Shown here: piece by piece, positions 7,675 to 15,038 of the stretch
Layout of the letters: each line of letters starts with the position of its first letter
Numbering within the stretch: position 1 is the stretch's first letter
Source: Gammaproteobacteria bacterium
GTDB taxonomy: Bacteria > Pseudomonadota > Gammaproteobacteria > UBA9214
Length of the DNA: 15,038 nucleotides
Reading direction: 5' to 3'
Assembly: GCA_030635865.1 (NCBI GenBank)
Contig: DAOVYA010000010.1
Location: 1 to 15,038 of the forward strand
Position numbers and translations under genes: made by a program
Notes under the pieces: generated by a model
What the model saw: only the letters and a program-made list of their open reading frames with translations
Databases searched by the model: none
What the model was told of the DNA's origin: nothing

Positions 7675-8877
7675 ATGAAGCCTTGCCAGACACCAGTAGA
7701 AAATCACGGGTTCAGCACCAGGTTGCTAACTGACGAGGAGTTCAGCCGGTACAGGGAGCCCTGGAACAAGCTGCTGGATGCATCCAGATCAGAGTCTTTT
7801 TTTCTCAAGTGGGAGTGGATTTATACGTTCTGGGAAACCATCGACAAAAGGGATGCATTACTCCAGGTGTGGCTTTGCCACGACGGACCAGAACTCGTCG
7901 GTATTGCGCCATTTTATGTCTATCCCACAATTTTCATGAAAGTGCCGGTCAAAAAGGTTGCTTTTCTGGGAGACAGGGTTGCCAGCGACTACATGGACAT
8001 CTTTGCAGAACCTGGCTATGAGGAAATCTGCTGCCGGGAGGTGCTACGCAGGGTGCGGCATAAAAGCCCGGCAACCTATGACGTGCTTGAACTGGACGGC
8101 GTTTGCACCGATTCAAACCTTTATCGATATCTTGCAGCCGGCTGTGATGCAGGCAAGGGCATGCAGTTGTTGCCAAGATTTGACTGTCCGAGGACCATGC
8201 TGGCCAGGTCATTTGATAAATACATTGGCGGGCTTAGCGCCAGTACGCGCTATTCACTCGGGAGGAAGAAACGAAAATTAGAGAGGGATTTCGGCGGTAT
8301 AGCCATCAAACATTCTGACTTGAACAATAATCCGCAAATGCTGGGTGTGCTATTCGAGCTGCACAAGAAAAGATGGGGAGTACTAAAGGGTAAAACCAGC
8401 ACCTTCTCCAGCGCGTACAGGGAGTCATTCAACAACAAACTATTGCAGCGTCTTGGTAAAGGTGATGGATTTTTCAGTTGCATGACCATCGATGACGAAC
8501 CAGTCTCAATACTGTACATCTTTGTCTACAAGAATAATGCATTCTTTTACCAGAATGGCTGGAATCCTGTATTCGCATCCTATGGTGTCGGTATACTGAA
8601 TATCCAGCAGGCAATACGCCATGCAATAGAAGCGGGGTACAGGAGTTTTGACTTTCTCCGTGGAGAGGAGGCATACAAATACAAGTTCTGTGAAGAGACG
8701 CGACAGGCGTATTCTGTTCAGTACTTTGGGTCAGGACCGTTTGCCAGGATTGCAAAAGTGCTTTTCTTGCTCAAGAGCGGACTAAAAAGCCTGATCTTCC
8801 GGTTACGAAAGTTCCGAGGTCAGGTGATTAAACTGGGCGGGCATTATTTCTATTGTTTACAGGACCGGCAGAGTTGA
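7675..8877 (+). CDS. GNAT-family acyltransferase, CelD/BcsL-like
   Basis: This 400-residue soluble protein resembles the Acetyltransf_6 (CelD/BcsL) group common in polysaccharide clusters. Such proteins are thought to acylate polysaccharides or their precursors, but few have been tested. Supporting segments are SFFLKWEWIYTFWE (41-54, the usual aromatic-rich N-terminal block), VKKVAFLGDRVASDYMDIF (92-110), STRYSLGRKKRKLERDFGG (190-208), FSCMTIDDEPVSILYIF (267-283) and FFYQNGWNPVFASYGVGIL (290-308). GYRSFDFLRGEEAYKYKF (321-338) is the most diagnostic block. It starts 21 nt after the exosortase stop and its end overlaps the next gene. This gene is not part of the gene order I recall for XrtA loci. 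It has many A+T-rich stretches: the 60 bases at 8521-8580 are about 38% G+C by hand count. An insertion or a locus variant is possible. Confidence 0.82.
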   Translation: MKPCQTPVENHGFSTRLLTDEEFSRYREPWNKLLDASRSESFFLKWEWIYTFWETIDKRDALLQVWLCHDGPELVGIAPFYVYPTIFMKVPVKKVAFLGDRVASDYMDIFAEPGYEEICCREVLRRVRHKSPATYDVLELDGVCTDSNLYRYLAAGCDAGKGMQLLPRFDCPRTMLARSFDKYIGGLSASTRYSLGRKKRKLERDFGGIAIKHSDLNNNPQMLGVLFELHKKRWGVLKGKTSTFSSAYRESFNNKLLQRLGKGDGFFSCMTIDDEPVSILYIFVYKNNAFFYQNGWNPVFASYGVGILNIQQAIRHAIEAGYRSFDFLRGEEAYKYKFCEETRQAYSVQYFGSGPFARIAKVLFLLKSGLKSLIFRLRKFRGQVIKLGGHYFYCLQDRQS

Positions 8878-11141
8878 AAAAAAATCTGAAAAGAATCTCG
8901 GCGTCAGCTATGTGTAAATCCGGCCTACTGTCGATACTCGGTCGGTTTGGCAGCAGCCTCACAATTCTTACATTCCATCGCGTTGTTACAGAAGAGGAAA
9001 AGACCCAAAGCCTGAACAAGCCGATGATGGTCACGGAAGGCCAGTTCGATTCACTGCTCAAGGCAATCCGCCAATATGGCCATCCGATATCTCTCACTGA
9101 TGCGGTGGAGGGGCTCAGGAAGGGGAGCAGCTTTAAGCCGGGAACGGTGGTGATTACATTTGACGACGGGTATTACGATTTCTATGCGCGTGCGTTCCCA
9201 CTGCTCAAGGAATACGGCATACCGGCCACAATGTTTCTCACGACCGGTGTTATAGGAAATCAACATGAATACCCCTGGTGGGATGAGGTTGACTATTATG
9301 CCAGGTCTCGCAAGGACAACCCGTATCGGCGAGGCGATGGTCTCACCAATGATCTGGAAAACGCGATTCAACTCATCGAGCAATTGCCTGCAGACAGAAC
9401 AGAGCGCGATGAAGCGGCAATACGGGAGGCGCTAAACCGGGTGGCGCTAGAGGAGCGCAACCGGTTCATTGGAAAAATCAGATCTACGATGCTGAAAGAC
9501 CAGCCACGTTCACAGCTGATGCTGACATGGGATAATGTAAGGGAAATGTCCGGTTTCATAGAAATCGCAAACCATACAGTTAACCATCATTTGCTGGATC
9601 GCCTTGATCCGCAGTCGATACGCGATGAGATCACGGGTGCAAGTGAAAGGATTGAACAGGAAACAGGTCTGCAGTGCAGTGGGATGGCGTATCCTGCAGG
9701 TGTATTTACACCTCAAGTGGCTGCAATCGCCAGGGAATGCGGTATCGAGTATGCGGTAACGACCCGGTTCGCGAATAATTCAGGGAAAACGAACCTCATG
9801 TCTCTCAACCGGAAGGATGCCGGTTATCTTTTCATTGAAAACAGGATTGAACCTTCTTATTACAAGGTCACTGTGTCCGGCGTGCTGGACCGTTTCCGGA
9901 AGGACTACACAGACAGCCCTGGTGTTCTGAGCAGCAAGCGAGAACCCAAAGATATACATGGTGAATCAGGATCTACGCCCCTTATCGTTCACGTTATTTA
10001 TCATCTGGCAGTGGGCGGTCTTGAAAATGGGCTGGTAAACCTGATAAACCGCTTTCCTGCCAAGCGTTACCGCCATGTGATCATCTGCCTTACCGACTAC
10101 ACGGATTTTCGTAACCGGATCCGGAATCCGGATGTCAAGGTCTATGTCCTGCATAAGCGTCCAGGAAAGGATCTTCGGATCTACCTGAAACTCTGGCGGC
10201 TGTTTCGCCAATTGAGACCGGATATCGTGCATACCCGAAATCTGGCCACCCTGGAGTCCCAGTTACCGGCTTTGCTCGCGGGGGTTCCACACAGGGTCCA
10301 TGGTGAGCATGGGCGCGATATCAGTGACATCGATGGTGCCAGCAGGAAATACCAGTTATTGCGCAGGCTGTTTAGTCCTATGGTGCAGCGTTATATTGCA
10401 CTGTCTCATGATCTGGAACGCTATCTCCAGAGCCGTGTCGGCATTCCCGCCAGTAAAATTACCCATATATGCAACGGTGTCGATACCGAAAAATTCAAGC
10501 CGGCTGGTCAGAAGAAGGCGGGTATATTACCGGAGAATTTCTCGGGGTCCGATAAAATTGTTATCGGAACAGTTGGTCGCATGGAAGCGGTAAAGGACCA
10601 GATCAACCTGGCAAACGCATTCATCCGGCTGGTGAATGACCACCCGGAGGGCGGCGAACATCTTCGACTGGTCATGATCGGTGATGGTGCCTTGCGCGGG
10701 CCTGCAGTGTCATTACTTGAAGAGGCTGGTCTTGGTGATATCGCCTGGTTGCCAGGGGAACGGGACACTGTTCCCGAGTTGCTGGGTGCCATGGATGTTT
10801 TTGTGCTGCCTTCCCTGGCAGAAGGGATTTCCAATACCATACTCGAGGCAATGGCCACCGGTCTGCCAATCGTGGCGACCAATGTCGGCGGTAACAGTGA
10901 ACTTCTGGTAGATGGTACAACCGGATTACTGGTGCCACGCAGTAATCCGGATGCGCTGGCTGCCGCCATACGTCGCTATGCAGATGATCCGGGCCTGCGG
11001 CTGGGGCATGGCGCAAGTGCGCGCAGGCGCTGTGAGTCCGAGTTCAGTATCAATATCATGGTGAAGAACTACCAGGAACTTTATGAGGGGCTGTTACCGG
11101 CGAACAGAAAATCGATCATCGCGAGTGCATCCGGATGCTGA
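8853..11141 (+). CDS. Fusion: NodB-type polysaccharide deacetylase + GT4 glycosyltransferase (TIGR03088 type)
   Basis: One uninterrupted frame of up to 762 residues carries two enzymes (numbering from TTG 8853). Residues ~35-335 form a polysaccharide deacetylase: LTILTFHRVV (36-45), VVITFDDGYYDF (99-110, DD motif) and IEIANHTVNHHLLDRL (236-251, H241/H245). LQCSGMAYPAGVFTP (273-287) follows, and an insert at 150-220 lies between motifs. Residues ~375-745 form the glycosyltransferase: PLIVHVIYHLAVGGLENGLV (376-395), ICLTDYTDF (411-419), DIVHTRNLATLESQLPAL (457-474), VHGEHGRDISDIDG (482-495), CNGVDTEKF (540-548), IGTVGRMEAVKDQ (571-583) and LPSLAEGISNTILEAMATGLP (in the range 652-672). The linker is at about 345-374. 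Three starts are possible: TTG 8853, TTG 8874 (overlapping the previous stop, preceded by a purine-rich stretch, giving MKKNLKRI) and ATG 8910. I favour 8874 or 8910. No in-frame ATG exists near the domain junction. Confidence 0.9.
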   Translation: MFTGPAELKKNLKRISASAMCKSGLLSILGRFGSSLTILTFHRVVTEEEKTQSLNKPMMVTEGQFDSLLKAIRQYGHPISLTDAVEGLRKGSSFKPGTVVITFDDGYYDFYARAFPLLKEYGIPATMFLTTGVIGNQHEYPWWDEVDYYARSRKDNPYRRGDGLTNDLENAIQLIEQLPADRTERDEAAIREALNRVALEERNRFIGKIRSTMLKDQPRSQLMLTWDNVREMSGFIEIANHTVNHHLLDRLDPQSIRDEITGASERIEQETGLQCSGMAYPAGVFTPQVAAIARECGIEYAVTTRFANNSGKTNLMSLNRKDAGYLFIENRIEPSYYKVTVSGVLDRFRKDYTDSPGVLSSKREPKDIHGESGSTPLIVHVIYHLAVGGLENGLVNLINRFPAKRYRHVIICLTDYTDFRNRIRNPDVKVYVLHKRPGKDLRIYLKLWRLFRQLRPDIVHTRNLATLESQLPALLAGVPHRVHGEHGRDISDIDGASRKYQLLRRLFSPMVQRYIALSHDLERYLQSRVGIPASKITHICNGVDTEKFKPAGQKKAGILPENFSGSDKIVIGTVGRMEAVKDQINLANAFIRLVNDHPEGGEHLRLVMIGDGALRGPAVSLLEEAGLGDIAWLPGERDTVPELLGAMDVFVLPSLAEGISNTILEAMATGLPIVATNVGGNSELLVDGTTGLLVPRSNPDALAAAIRRYADDPGLRLGHGASARRRCESEFSINIMVKNYQELYEGLLPANRKSIIASASGC

Positions 11142-11274
11142 AACAGTGTTCAGGCAACGTTTCAAGTCTAATGTCTGATTCACATATAGTGCCTTGTCAT
11201 AGCTCCGATTCTGTCACCCCCATAAAAGTCTGAAAAATATATCAGGTTATTTGCTTGGTTCCTGAAGGTAAAAT
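11142..11274 (+). other. 133-bp gap before the amidotransferase gene
   Basis: The gap is A+T-rich near its 3' end and encodes nothing recognisable. It contains TTGTCA at 11194-11199, but no acceptable -10 box lies at the right distance. A short weak pairing (TCAGG at 11242-11246 with CCTGA at 11261-11265) overlaps the ribosome binding site. It is the longest break between genes after the deacetylase and the likeliest place for an internal promoter, although none is demonstrable by eye. Confidence 0.35.
11264..11268 (+). promoter_or_regulatory. Shine-Dalgarno sequence of the amidotransferase gene
   Basis: GAAGG lies 6 nt before ATG 11275. It is the clearest ribosome binding site in the window and fixes the start, which is also required to expose the catalytic Cys2. 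It partly overlaps the right arm (CCTGA, 11261-11265) of a weak hairpin. Confidence 0.6.
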
Positions 11275-13167
11275 ATGTGTGGAATAGCCGGAATCTTTGA
11301 TACCCGCGAGGGGCGCTGCGTAGATGAGCAATTGCTCGAACGCATGAACCAGAGCCAGTTCCACCGCGGGCCGGATGATGGTGGTATTCACGTGGAGCCG
11401 GGTATCGGCCTCGCGCACCGCAGACTGTCCATTATCGACCTCTCCAACGGTCACCAGCCGTTGTTCAATGAGGATGGCTCGGTGGTGGTTGTCTTCAACG
11501 GCGAGATCTACAACTTTCCCGAACTCACTACGGAGTTACTCGCGGCCGGCCATCAATTCAGGACGCATTGCGACACCGAGGTTATCGTCCATGCCTGGGA
11601 GGAGTGGGGTGAGGCCTGTGTGGATCGCTTTCGCGGTATGTTTGCTTTTGCTGTCTGGGACCGTAACCGCCGTAGTCTGTTTCTCGCACGCGACCGCCTG
11701 GGCATCAAGCCGCTGCATTACGCCCTGTTGAATGACGGGCGCCTGCTGTTTGGCTCGGAACTCAAATCCCTGCTCGTTCATGACGGGTTGCCAAGAAAGA
11801 TAGAACCATGCTCGGTGGAAGATTATTTTGCCCTCGGCTATGTCCCGGAGCCACGGACCATCTTTACGGATGTCTTCAAGCTGCCTCCCGGTCATACCCT
11901 CACAATACGGCGAGGTGATACCCGGCTCCAGCCACGGCAGTACTGGGACGTGGATTTCTCTCCCAATGGCATCACCGATGAAGCAGAGGCACGTGAGCAG
12001 TTGATTGCGCGGTTCGAGGAGGCGGTCAGGATCCGCATGATTGCCGATGTGCCGCTGGGGGCGTTCCTCTCCGGTGGTGTGGACTCCAGCGCTGTCGTCG
12101 CCATGATGGCAGGCTTGAACAGAGAACCGGTCAACACCTGTTCCATCTCCTTTGGCGATCCTGCCTACAATGAGAGCCACTTCGCCTCGATGGTGGCAAG
12201 CCGGTACCACACCGATCACCAGGTCGGGGAGGTCAGCCCGGATGATTTTGATCTGATAGAAAAACTCGTCGATATCTATGATGAACCCTACGCCGACAGC
12301 TCGGCCATGCCGACTTACCGGGTCTGCGAGCTTGCGCGAAAACGTGTGACCGTCGCGCTGTCAGGTGACGGTGGTGATGAAAATCTTGCCGGCTATCGGC
12401 GCTACCGCTGGCACCTGTACGAACAGCGCATGCGCTCGATTCTGCCACTTTCAGTGAGGCGGCCGCTGTTCGGAACCCTGGGCCGGCTTTATCCGAAGGC
12501 GGACTGGGCGCCGAGGGTCTTTCGTGCCAAGTCGACCTTTGAGGCACTGGCCAGGGATGATGTCGAGGGGTATTTCCACAGTGTCTCGATACTCGGAGAC
12601 ACCATACGTGCGAAGCTCTTCAGTGACGATTTCCGCCGTGATCTGCAGGGGCATCGGGCACTGGATGTGTTTCGCGAGCATGCCGCACACGCTCCGGAGC
12701 ACCCGCTCTCCCGGGTCCAGTACCTGGACCTGAAGACCTACCTGGTGGGCGATATCCTGACCAAGGTCGACCGCGCCAGCATGGCCCATGGACTCGAAGT
12801 CCGGGTCCCCATTCTGGATCACAAGCTGGTCGAATGGATGGCAGGCCTGTCACCGGAGTTAAAGTTGCGCGGCCGGGAGGGCAAGTACCTGTTCAAGAAA
12901 TCCCTGGAGTCGCGCCTGCCGGAAGCTATCCTGTACCGGCCCAAGATGGGCTTTGCGGTACCGCTGGCCAGCTGGTTCCGCGGTCCGCTCCGGGAGCGGG
13001 TCAGAAAGGCGCTGCTGAGCCCCTGTATGCTGGATAGCGGCATCTTCGACGGTGGCTTCCTGCGGCAGATTGTCGACCAGCATCAGTCCGGGCGCAGGAA
13101 TTTCAGCGACCCCATCTGGACGCTGCTGATGTTCGAGGCCTTCCTGCGCAAGCAGCAGGGTCATTGA
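11275..13167 (+). CDS. Glutamine-dependent amidotransferase, asparagine synthase type, XrtA associated (TIGR03108 type)
   Basis: This 630-residue protein has an N-terminal class II glutaminase domain and a C-terminal ATP-pyrophosphatase synthase domain. MCGIAGIFD gives the N-terminal nucleophile Cys2 after Met removal. RGPDDGG (31-37), LAHRRLSIIDLSNGHQPLF (46-64), VFNGEIYN (73-80) and CDTEVI (99-104) complete the glutaminase site. The synthase domain shows the PP-loop SGGVDSS (266-272), SGDGGDENLAGYRRY (363-377), DILTKVDRASMAHGLEVR and VPILDHKLVEW. All key residues appear intact. Members in exosortase loci are taken to amidate a component of the EPS, perhaps a uronic acid, rather than to make asparagine. 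The context supports this, but the substrate is inferred. The coding sequence is clearly G+C-richer than the upstream block (the 60 bases at 12961-13020 are about 73% G+C). Confidence 0.94.
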   Translation: MCGIAGIFDTREGRCVDEQLLERMNQSQFHRGPDDGGIHVEPGIGLAHRRLSIIDLSNGHQPLFNEDGSVVVVFNGEIYNFPELTTELLAAGHQFRTHCDTEVIVHAWEEWGEACVDRFRGMFAFAVWDRNRRSLFLARDRLGIKPLHYALLNDGRLLFGSELKSLLVHDGLPRKIEPCSVEDYFALGYVPEPRTIFTDVFKLPPGHTLTIRRGDTRLQPRQYWDVDFSPNGITDEAEAREQLIARFEEAVRIRMIADVPLGAFLSGGVDSSAVVAMMAGLNREPVNTCSISFGDPAYNESHFASMVASRYHTDHQVGEVSPDDFDLIEKLVDIYDEPYADSSAMPTYRVCELARKRVTVALSGDGGDENLAGYRRYRWHLYEQRMRSILPLSVRRPLFGTLGRLYPKADWAPRVFRAKSTFEALARDDVEGYFHSVSILGDTIRAKLFSDDFRRDLQGHRALDVFREHAAHAPEHPLSRVQYLDLKTYLVGDILTKVDRASMAHGLEVRVPILDHKLVEWMAGLSPELKLRGREGKYLFKKSLESRLPEAILYRPKMGFAVPLASWFRGPLRERVRKALLSPCMLDSGIFDGGFLRQIVDQHQSGRRNFSDPIWTLLMFEAFLRKQQGH

Positions 13168-13181
13168 CGGGGCTGGCCACA

Positions 13182-14399
13182 ATGCGCGTGCTGCATATCC
13201 TTGACCACTCTGTTCCCCTGCACAGCGGCTATACCTTCCGTACCCGCGCGATCCTCGAACAGCAACGCGCGCTGGGATGGGAAACGTTCCAGTTGACCGG
13301 CACCAAGCAGGGCAAGACCGGGGCAGCGGTTGAACAGGTCGGGGAACTGACTTTCTACCGGACGCAGCCGTCTTCGGGAATCATGGAGCGCTTGCCTGTC
13401 ATCAACCAGCTGGCCGTGGTTGCCGGGCTTGAAAGGCGACTTGCCGAGGTGATCCCCGAGGTGAAGCCGGACCTGCTGCATGCTCATTCACCGGCCCTGA
13501 ACGGTCTGTCGGCACTGCGCGCCGCCAGGCAGTCCGGAATACCGTTTGTTTACGAGGTGCGCGCCTTCTGGGAGGACGCGGCAGCAGACCACGGGACCAG
13601 CCGGGAGGGCGGGCTGCGCTATCGTTTGACCCGCTCATTGGAAACCCATGTCCTGAAACGTGCCAGTGCGGTGACAACGATCTGTGAAGGCTTGCGAGGC
13701 GATATCGTGGCGCGCGGCATCCCCGCGCGAAAGGTCACCGTCATCCCCAATGCCGTGGATATCGAACGGTTCTCGTTTGGCGGGCAGCCCGACCCGGCAA
13801 GGCAACAGCAGTTTGGTCTCGAGGGCAAAACCGTGCTCGGTTTTATCGGTTCCTTTTATGCCTATGAAGGCCTGGCTCTCCTGCTGCGGGCCATGCCGGG
13901 GATTCTGAAGGCGGCCCCGGATACATGCCTGCTGCTGGTAGGCGGCGGTCCGGAAGAGCCGCGTTTGAAGGCCCTGGCAGATGCCGCCGGCCTTCAGGAC
14001 AGTGTTATATTTACCGGTCGCGTCCCCCATGACGAGGTGCAGGACTACTACAACCTGGTTGACATCTTTGTCTACCCGCGACTGTCGATGCGACTGACAG
14101 ATCTGGTTACGCCATTGAAGCCGCTGGAGGCGATGGCCCAGGGACGGCTGGTGCTGGCGTCGGATGTGGGTGGTCACCGCGAACTGATTCGAGACGGCGA
14201 AACCGGCAAACTGTTTCATGCCGGCAGCATTGAAGACCTGCAAAGGACGGTGCTGGAGATGTTGCGTGACCGTATCGGTTGGCAGGCACAGCGCGAAGCT
14301 GGGCGCCGGTTCGTTGAAACGGAACGTACCTGGGAGGCCAGCGTGGCCAGATACCGGGATGTCTATGCTGCCGTGCTTGGGCAGGGTAACCGAGTATGA
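13182..14399 (+). CDS. GT4 glycosyltransferase, exosortase A associated (TIGR04063 type)
   Basis: This 405-residue GT-B glycosyltransferase is expected to add a sugar to the lipid-linked EPS unit at the inner-membrane surface. The N-terminus MRVLHILDHSVPLHSGYTFR (1-20) is the signature of this exosortase-locus subfamily. Further blocks are LLHAHSPALNGLSAL (98-112), FVYEVRAFWEDAA (122-134), TTICEGLRGDI (165-175), IPNAVDIERF (188-197), LGFIGSFYAYEGL (219-231), LLLVGGGPEEPRLKAL (250-265) and PLKPLEAMAQGRLVLASDVG (311-330). The last contains the GT4 ExxxxxxxE-type donor site (E316 region). The frame is open to TTG 13164, which overlaps the amidotransferase stop, but ATG 13182 gives exactly the family N-terminus and is preferred. 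The stop overlaps the next start as ATGA at 14396-14399, which implies translational coupling. Confidence 0.93.
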   Translation: MRVLHILDHSVPLHSGYTFRTRAILEQQRALGWETFQLTGTKQGKTGAAVEQVGELTFYRTQPSSGIMERLPVINQLAVVAGLERRLAEVIPEVKPDLLHAHSPALNGLSALRAARQSGIPFVYEVRAFWEDAAADHGTSREGGLRYRLTRSLETHVLKRASAVTTICEGLRGDIVARGIPARKVTVIPNAVDIERFSFGGQPDPARQQQFGLEGKTVLGFIGSFYAYEGLALLLRAMPGILKAAPDTCLLLVGGGPEEPRLKALADAAGLQDSVIFTGRVPHDEVQDYYNLVDIFVYPRLSMRLTDLVTPLKPLEAMAQGRLVLASDVGGHRELIRDGETGKLFHAGSIEDLQRTVLEMLRDRIGWQAQREAGRRFVETERTWEASVARYRDVYAAVLGQGNRV

Positions 14400-15038
14400 C
14401 CGAGATGCATATTGGCCTGGTTGGCCCCTTGCCACCCCCCTCCGGTGGTATGGCGAATCAGACACGGCAACTGGCGCGCTTGCTGAGGTCGGAGGGACTG
14501 GATGTCGAACTGTTACAGACAAATGCAGCCTACAAGCCTCGCTGGGCGGGAAAATTGCGCGGTATCAGGGCGTTGTTCCGCTTGCTTCCTTATTTGTGGC
14601 GGCTGTGGCAAACAGCCGGCAGGGTAGACCTGCTTCACGTGATGGCCAATTCGGGTTGGTCCTGGCATTTGTTTGCGGCTCCTGCCATCTGGATAGGCAG
14701 GTTGCGGCGTACCCCGGTGGTTGTGAACTACCGGGGCGGGGAAGCAGAGGAATTTTTCCAGAAATCCTTCCGCTGGGTGCGACCGAGCCTCAAGCGTGTT
14801 GCGGCTGTTATTGTGCCTTCTGACTTTCTTGCCAAGGTCTTTCGTAGACGGGACATCGACGTCCACATTGTAAGGAATATTGTCGATATCAAGCGGTTTA
14901 CATCGCATGGTATGCGCTCACAACAACGGCAGGACGGTCCGCATTTGCTGGTTACCCGAAATTTGGAGCCCATCTATGATATCGGTACAGCACTGCGTGC
15001 ATTCAGGCGCATACATGAGGCCTTTCCCGGGGCGCGGC
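14396..15038 (+). CDS. GT4 glycosyltransferase (partial, 3' end outside window)
   Basis: This gene starts at ATG 14396, sharing ATGA with the previous stop, and runs off the right edge after 214 complete codons. The N-terminus MTEMHIGLVGPLPPPSGGMA (1-20) followed by NQTRQLARLL is the Gly-rich GT-B acceptor loop typical of family 4 glycosyltransferases in exosortase EPS clusters. Further support comes from VDLLHVMANSGWSWHL, TPVVVNYRGGEAEEFF, AAVIVPSDFLAKVF and IVRNIVDIKRF. These are the usual nucleotide-fold strands, with the asparagine-valine-aspartate turn before the C-terminal domain. LVTRNLEPIYDIGTALRAF begins the donor domain. ATG 14405 is an alternative start only three codons downstream. 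The catalytic C-terminal half is not in the window, so donor specificity cannot be judged. Confidence 0.88.
   Translation, partial: MTEMHIGLVGPLPPPSGGMANQTRQLARLLRSEGLDVELLQTNAAYKPRWAGKLRGIRALFRLLPYLWRLWQTAGRVDLLHVMANSGWSWHLFAAPAIWIGRLRRTPVVVNYRGGEAEEFFQKSFRWVRPSLKRVAAVIVPSDFLAKVFRRRDIDVHIVRNIVDIKRFTSHGMRSQQRQDGPHLLVTRNLEPIYDIGTALRAFRRIHEAFPGAR

Noticed and set aside
9950..9980. Possible separate start for the glycosyltransferase half of the fusion
   Set aside because: The ATG at 9958 is out of frame, and no in-frame ATG lies near the junction. The reading frame is continuous, so I kept a single fused gene.
11194..11225. TTGTCA ... CATAAA as a sigma70 promoter
   Set aside because: The spacing is about 20 nt and the -10 match is poor. 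It is not strong enough to list as a promoter.
11536..12219. 227-codon open frame on the minus strand
   Set aside because: It lies fully inside the amidotransferase gene, on the opposite strand, with no recognisable motif or ribosome binding site.
13635..14522. 295-codon open frame on the minus strand
   Set aside because: It lies opposite the clearly recognisable TIGR04063-type glycosyltransferase in high-G+C DNA, and its translation shows no domain-like pattern. It is a shadow frame.
1..15038. CRISPR array, tRNA/rRNA genes, insertion sequences, phage genes
   Set aside because: No regularly spaced repeats, tRNA-like cloverleaf, transposase motifs or integrase-like frames were seen on either strand.

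Overview
The window is a stretch of an exosortase-linked exopolysaccharide (EPS) biosynthesis locus, the type known as the XrtA/PEP-CTERM locus. All genes lie on the + strand, the spacing is tight, and I see no convincing internal terminator. Such loci are typical of Gram-negative bacteria that export a polysaccharide and sort PEP-CTERM proteins. The beta-barrel protein tail at the left edge supports a Gram-negative envelope. The gene set and moderate-to-high G+C suggest a beta- or gammaproteobacterium, probably an environmental one. That placement is inference, because the window contains no rRNA or other taxonomic marker.

Layout from left to right: the C-terminal end of an outer-membrane beta-barrel protein (2-286); the locus-specific AAA ATPase (290-1387); the UDP-GlcNAc 2-epimerase WecB (1554-2735); a gap holding a large imperfect inverted repeat (2786-2868); the XrtA-type polysaccharide deacetylase (2896-3768); a FemAB-like transferase (3771-4850); a TIGR03087-type glycosyltransferase (4855-6078); an exosortase fused to an EpsI domain (6118-7653); a CelD/BcsL-like GNAT protein (7675-8877); a fused polysaccharide deacetylase plus TIGR03088-type glycosyltransferase (8853 or 8874 to 11141); a glutamine-dependent amidotransferase of the asparagine synthase type (11275-13167); a TIGR04063-type glycosyltransferase (13182-14399); and the start of another GT4 glycosyltransferase (14396 to the right edge).

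Together these genes would make an activated amino sugar (UDP-ManNAc), build a repeat unit with at least four glycosyltransferases, and decorate it by N-deacetylation, acyl or aminoacyl transfer, and amidation. The ATPase and the outer-membrane protein belong to the export or envelope part of such loci. The exosortase would cleave and process membrane-anchored sorting-signal proteins. No such substrate is encoded here.

Most of this is a recognisable, described kind of locus, so I do not claim a wholly new system. The unusual points are: the exosortase has core motifs unlike the textbook XrtA ones; a NodB deacetylase is fused in one open frame to the TIGR03088 glycosyltransferase; an extra GNAT gene sits beside the exosortase in a visibly A+T-richer block; and a nested palindromic element built on CGCAAAG units lies directly before the deacetylase gene.
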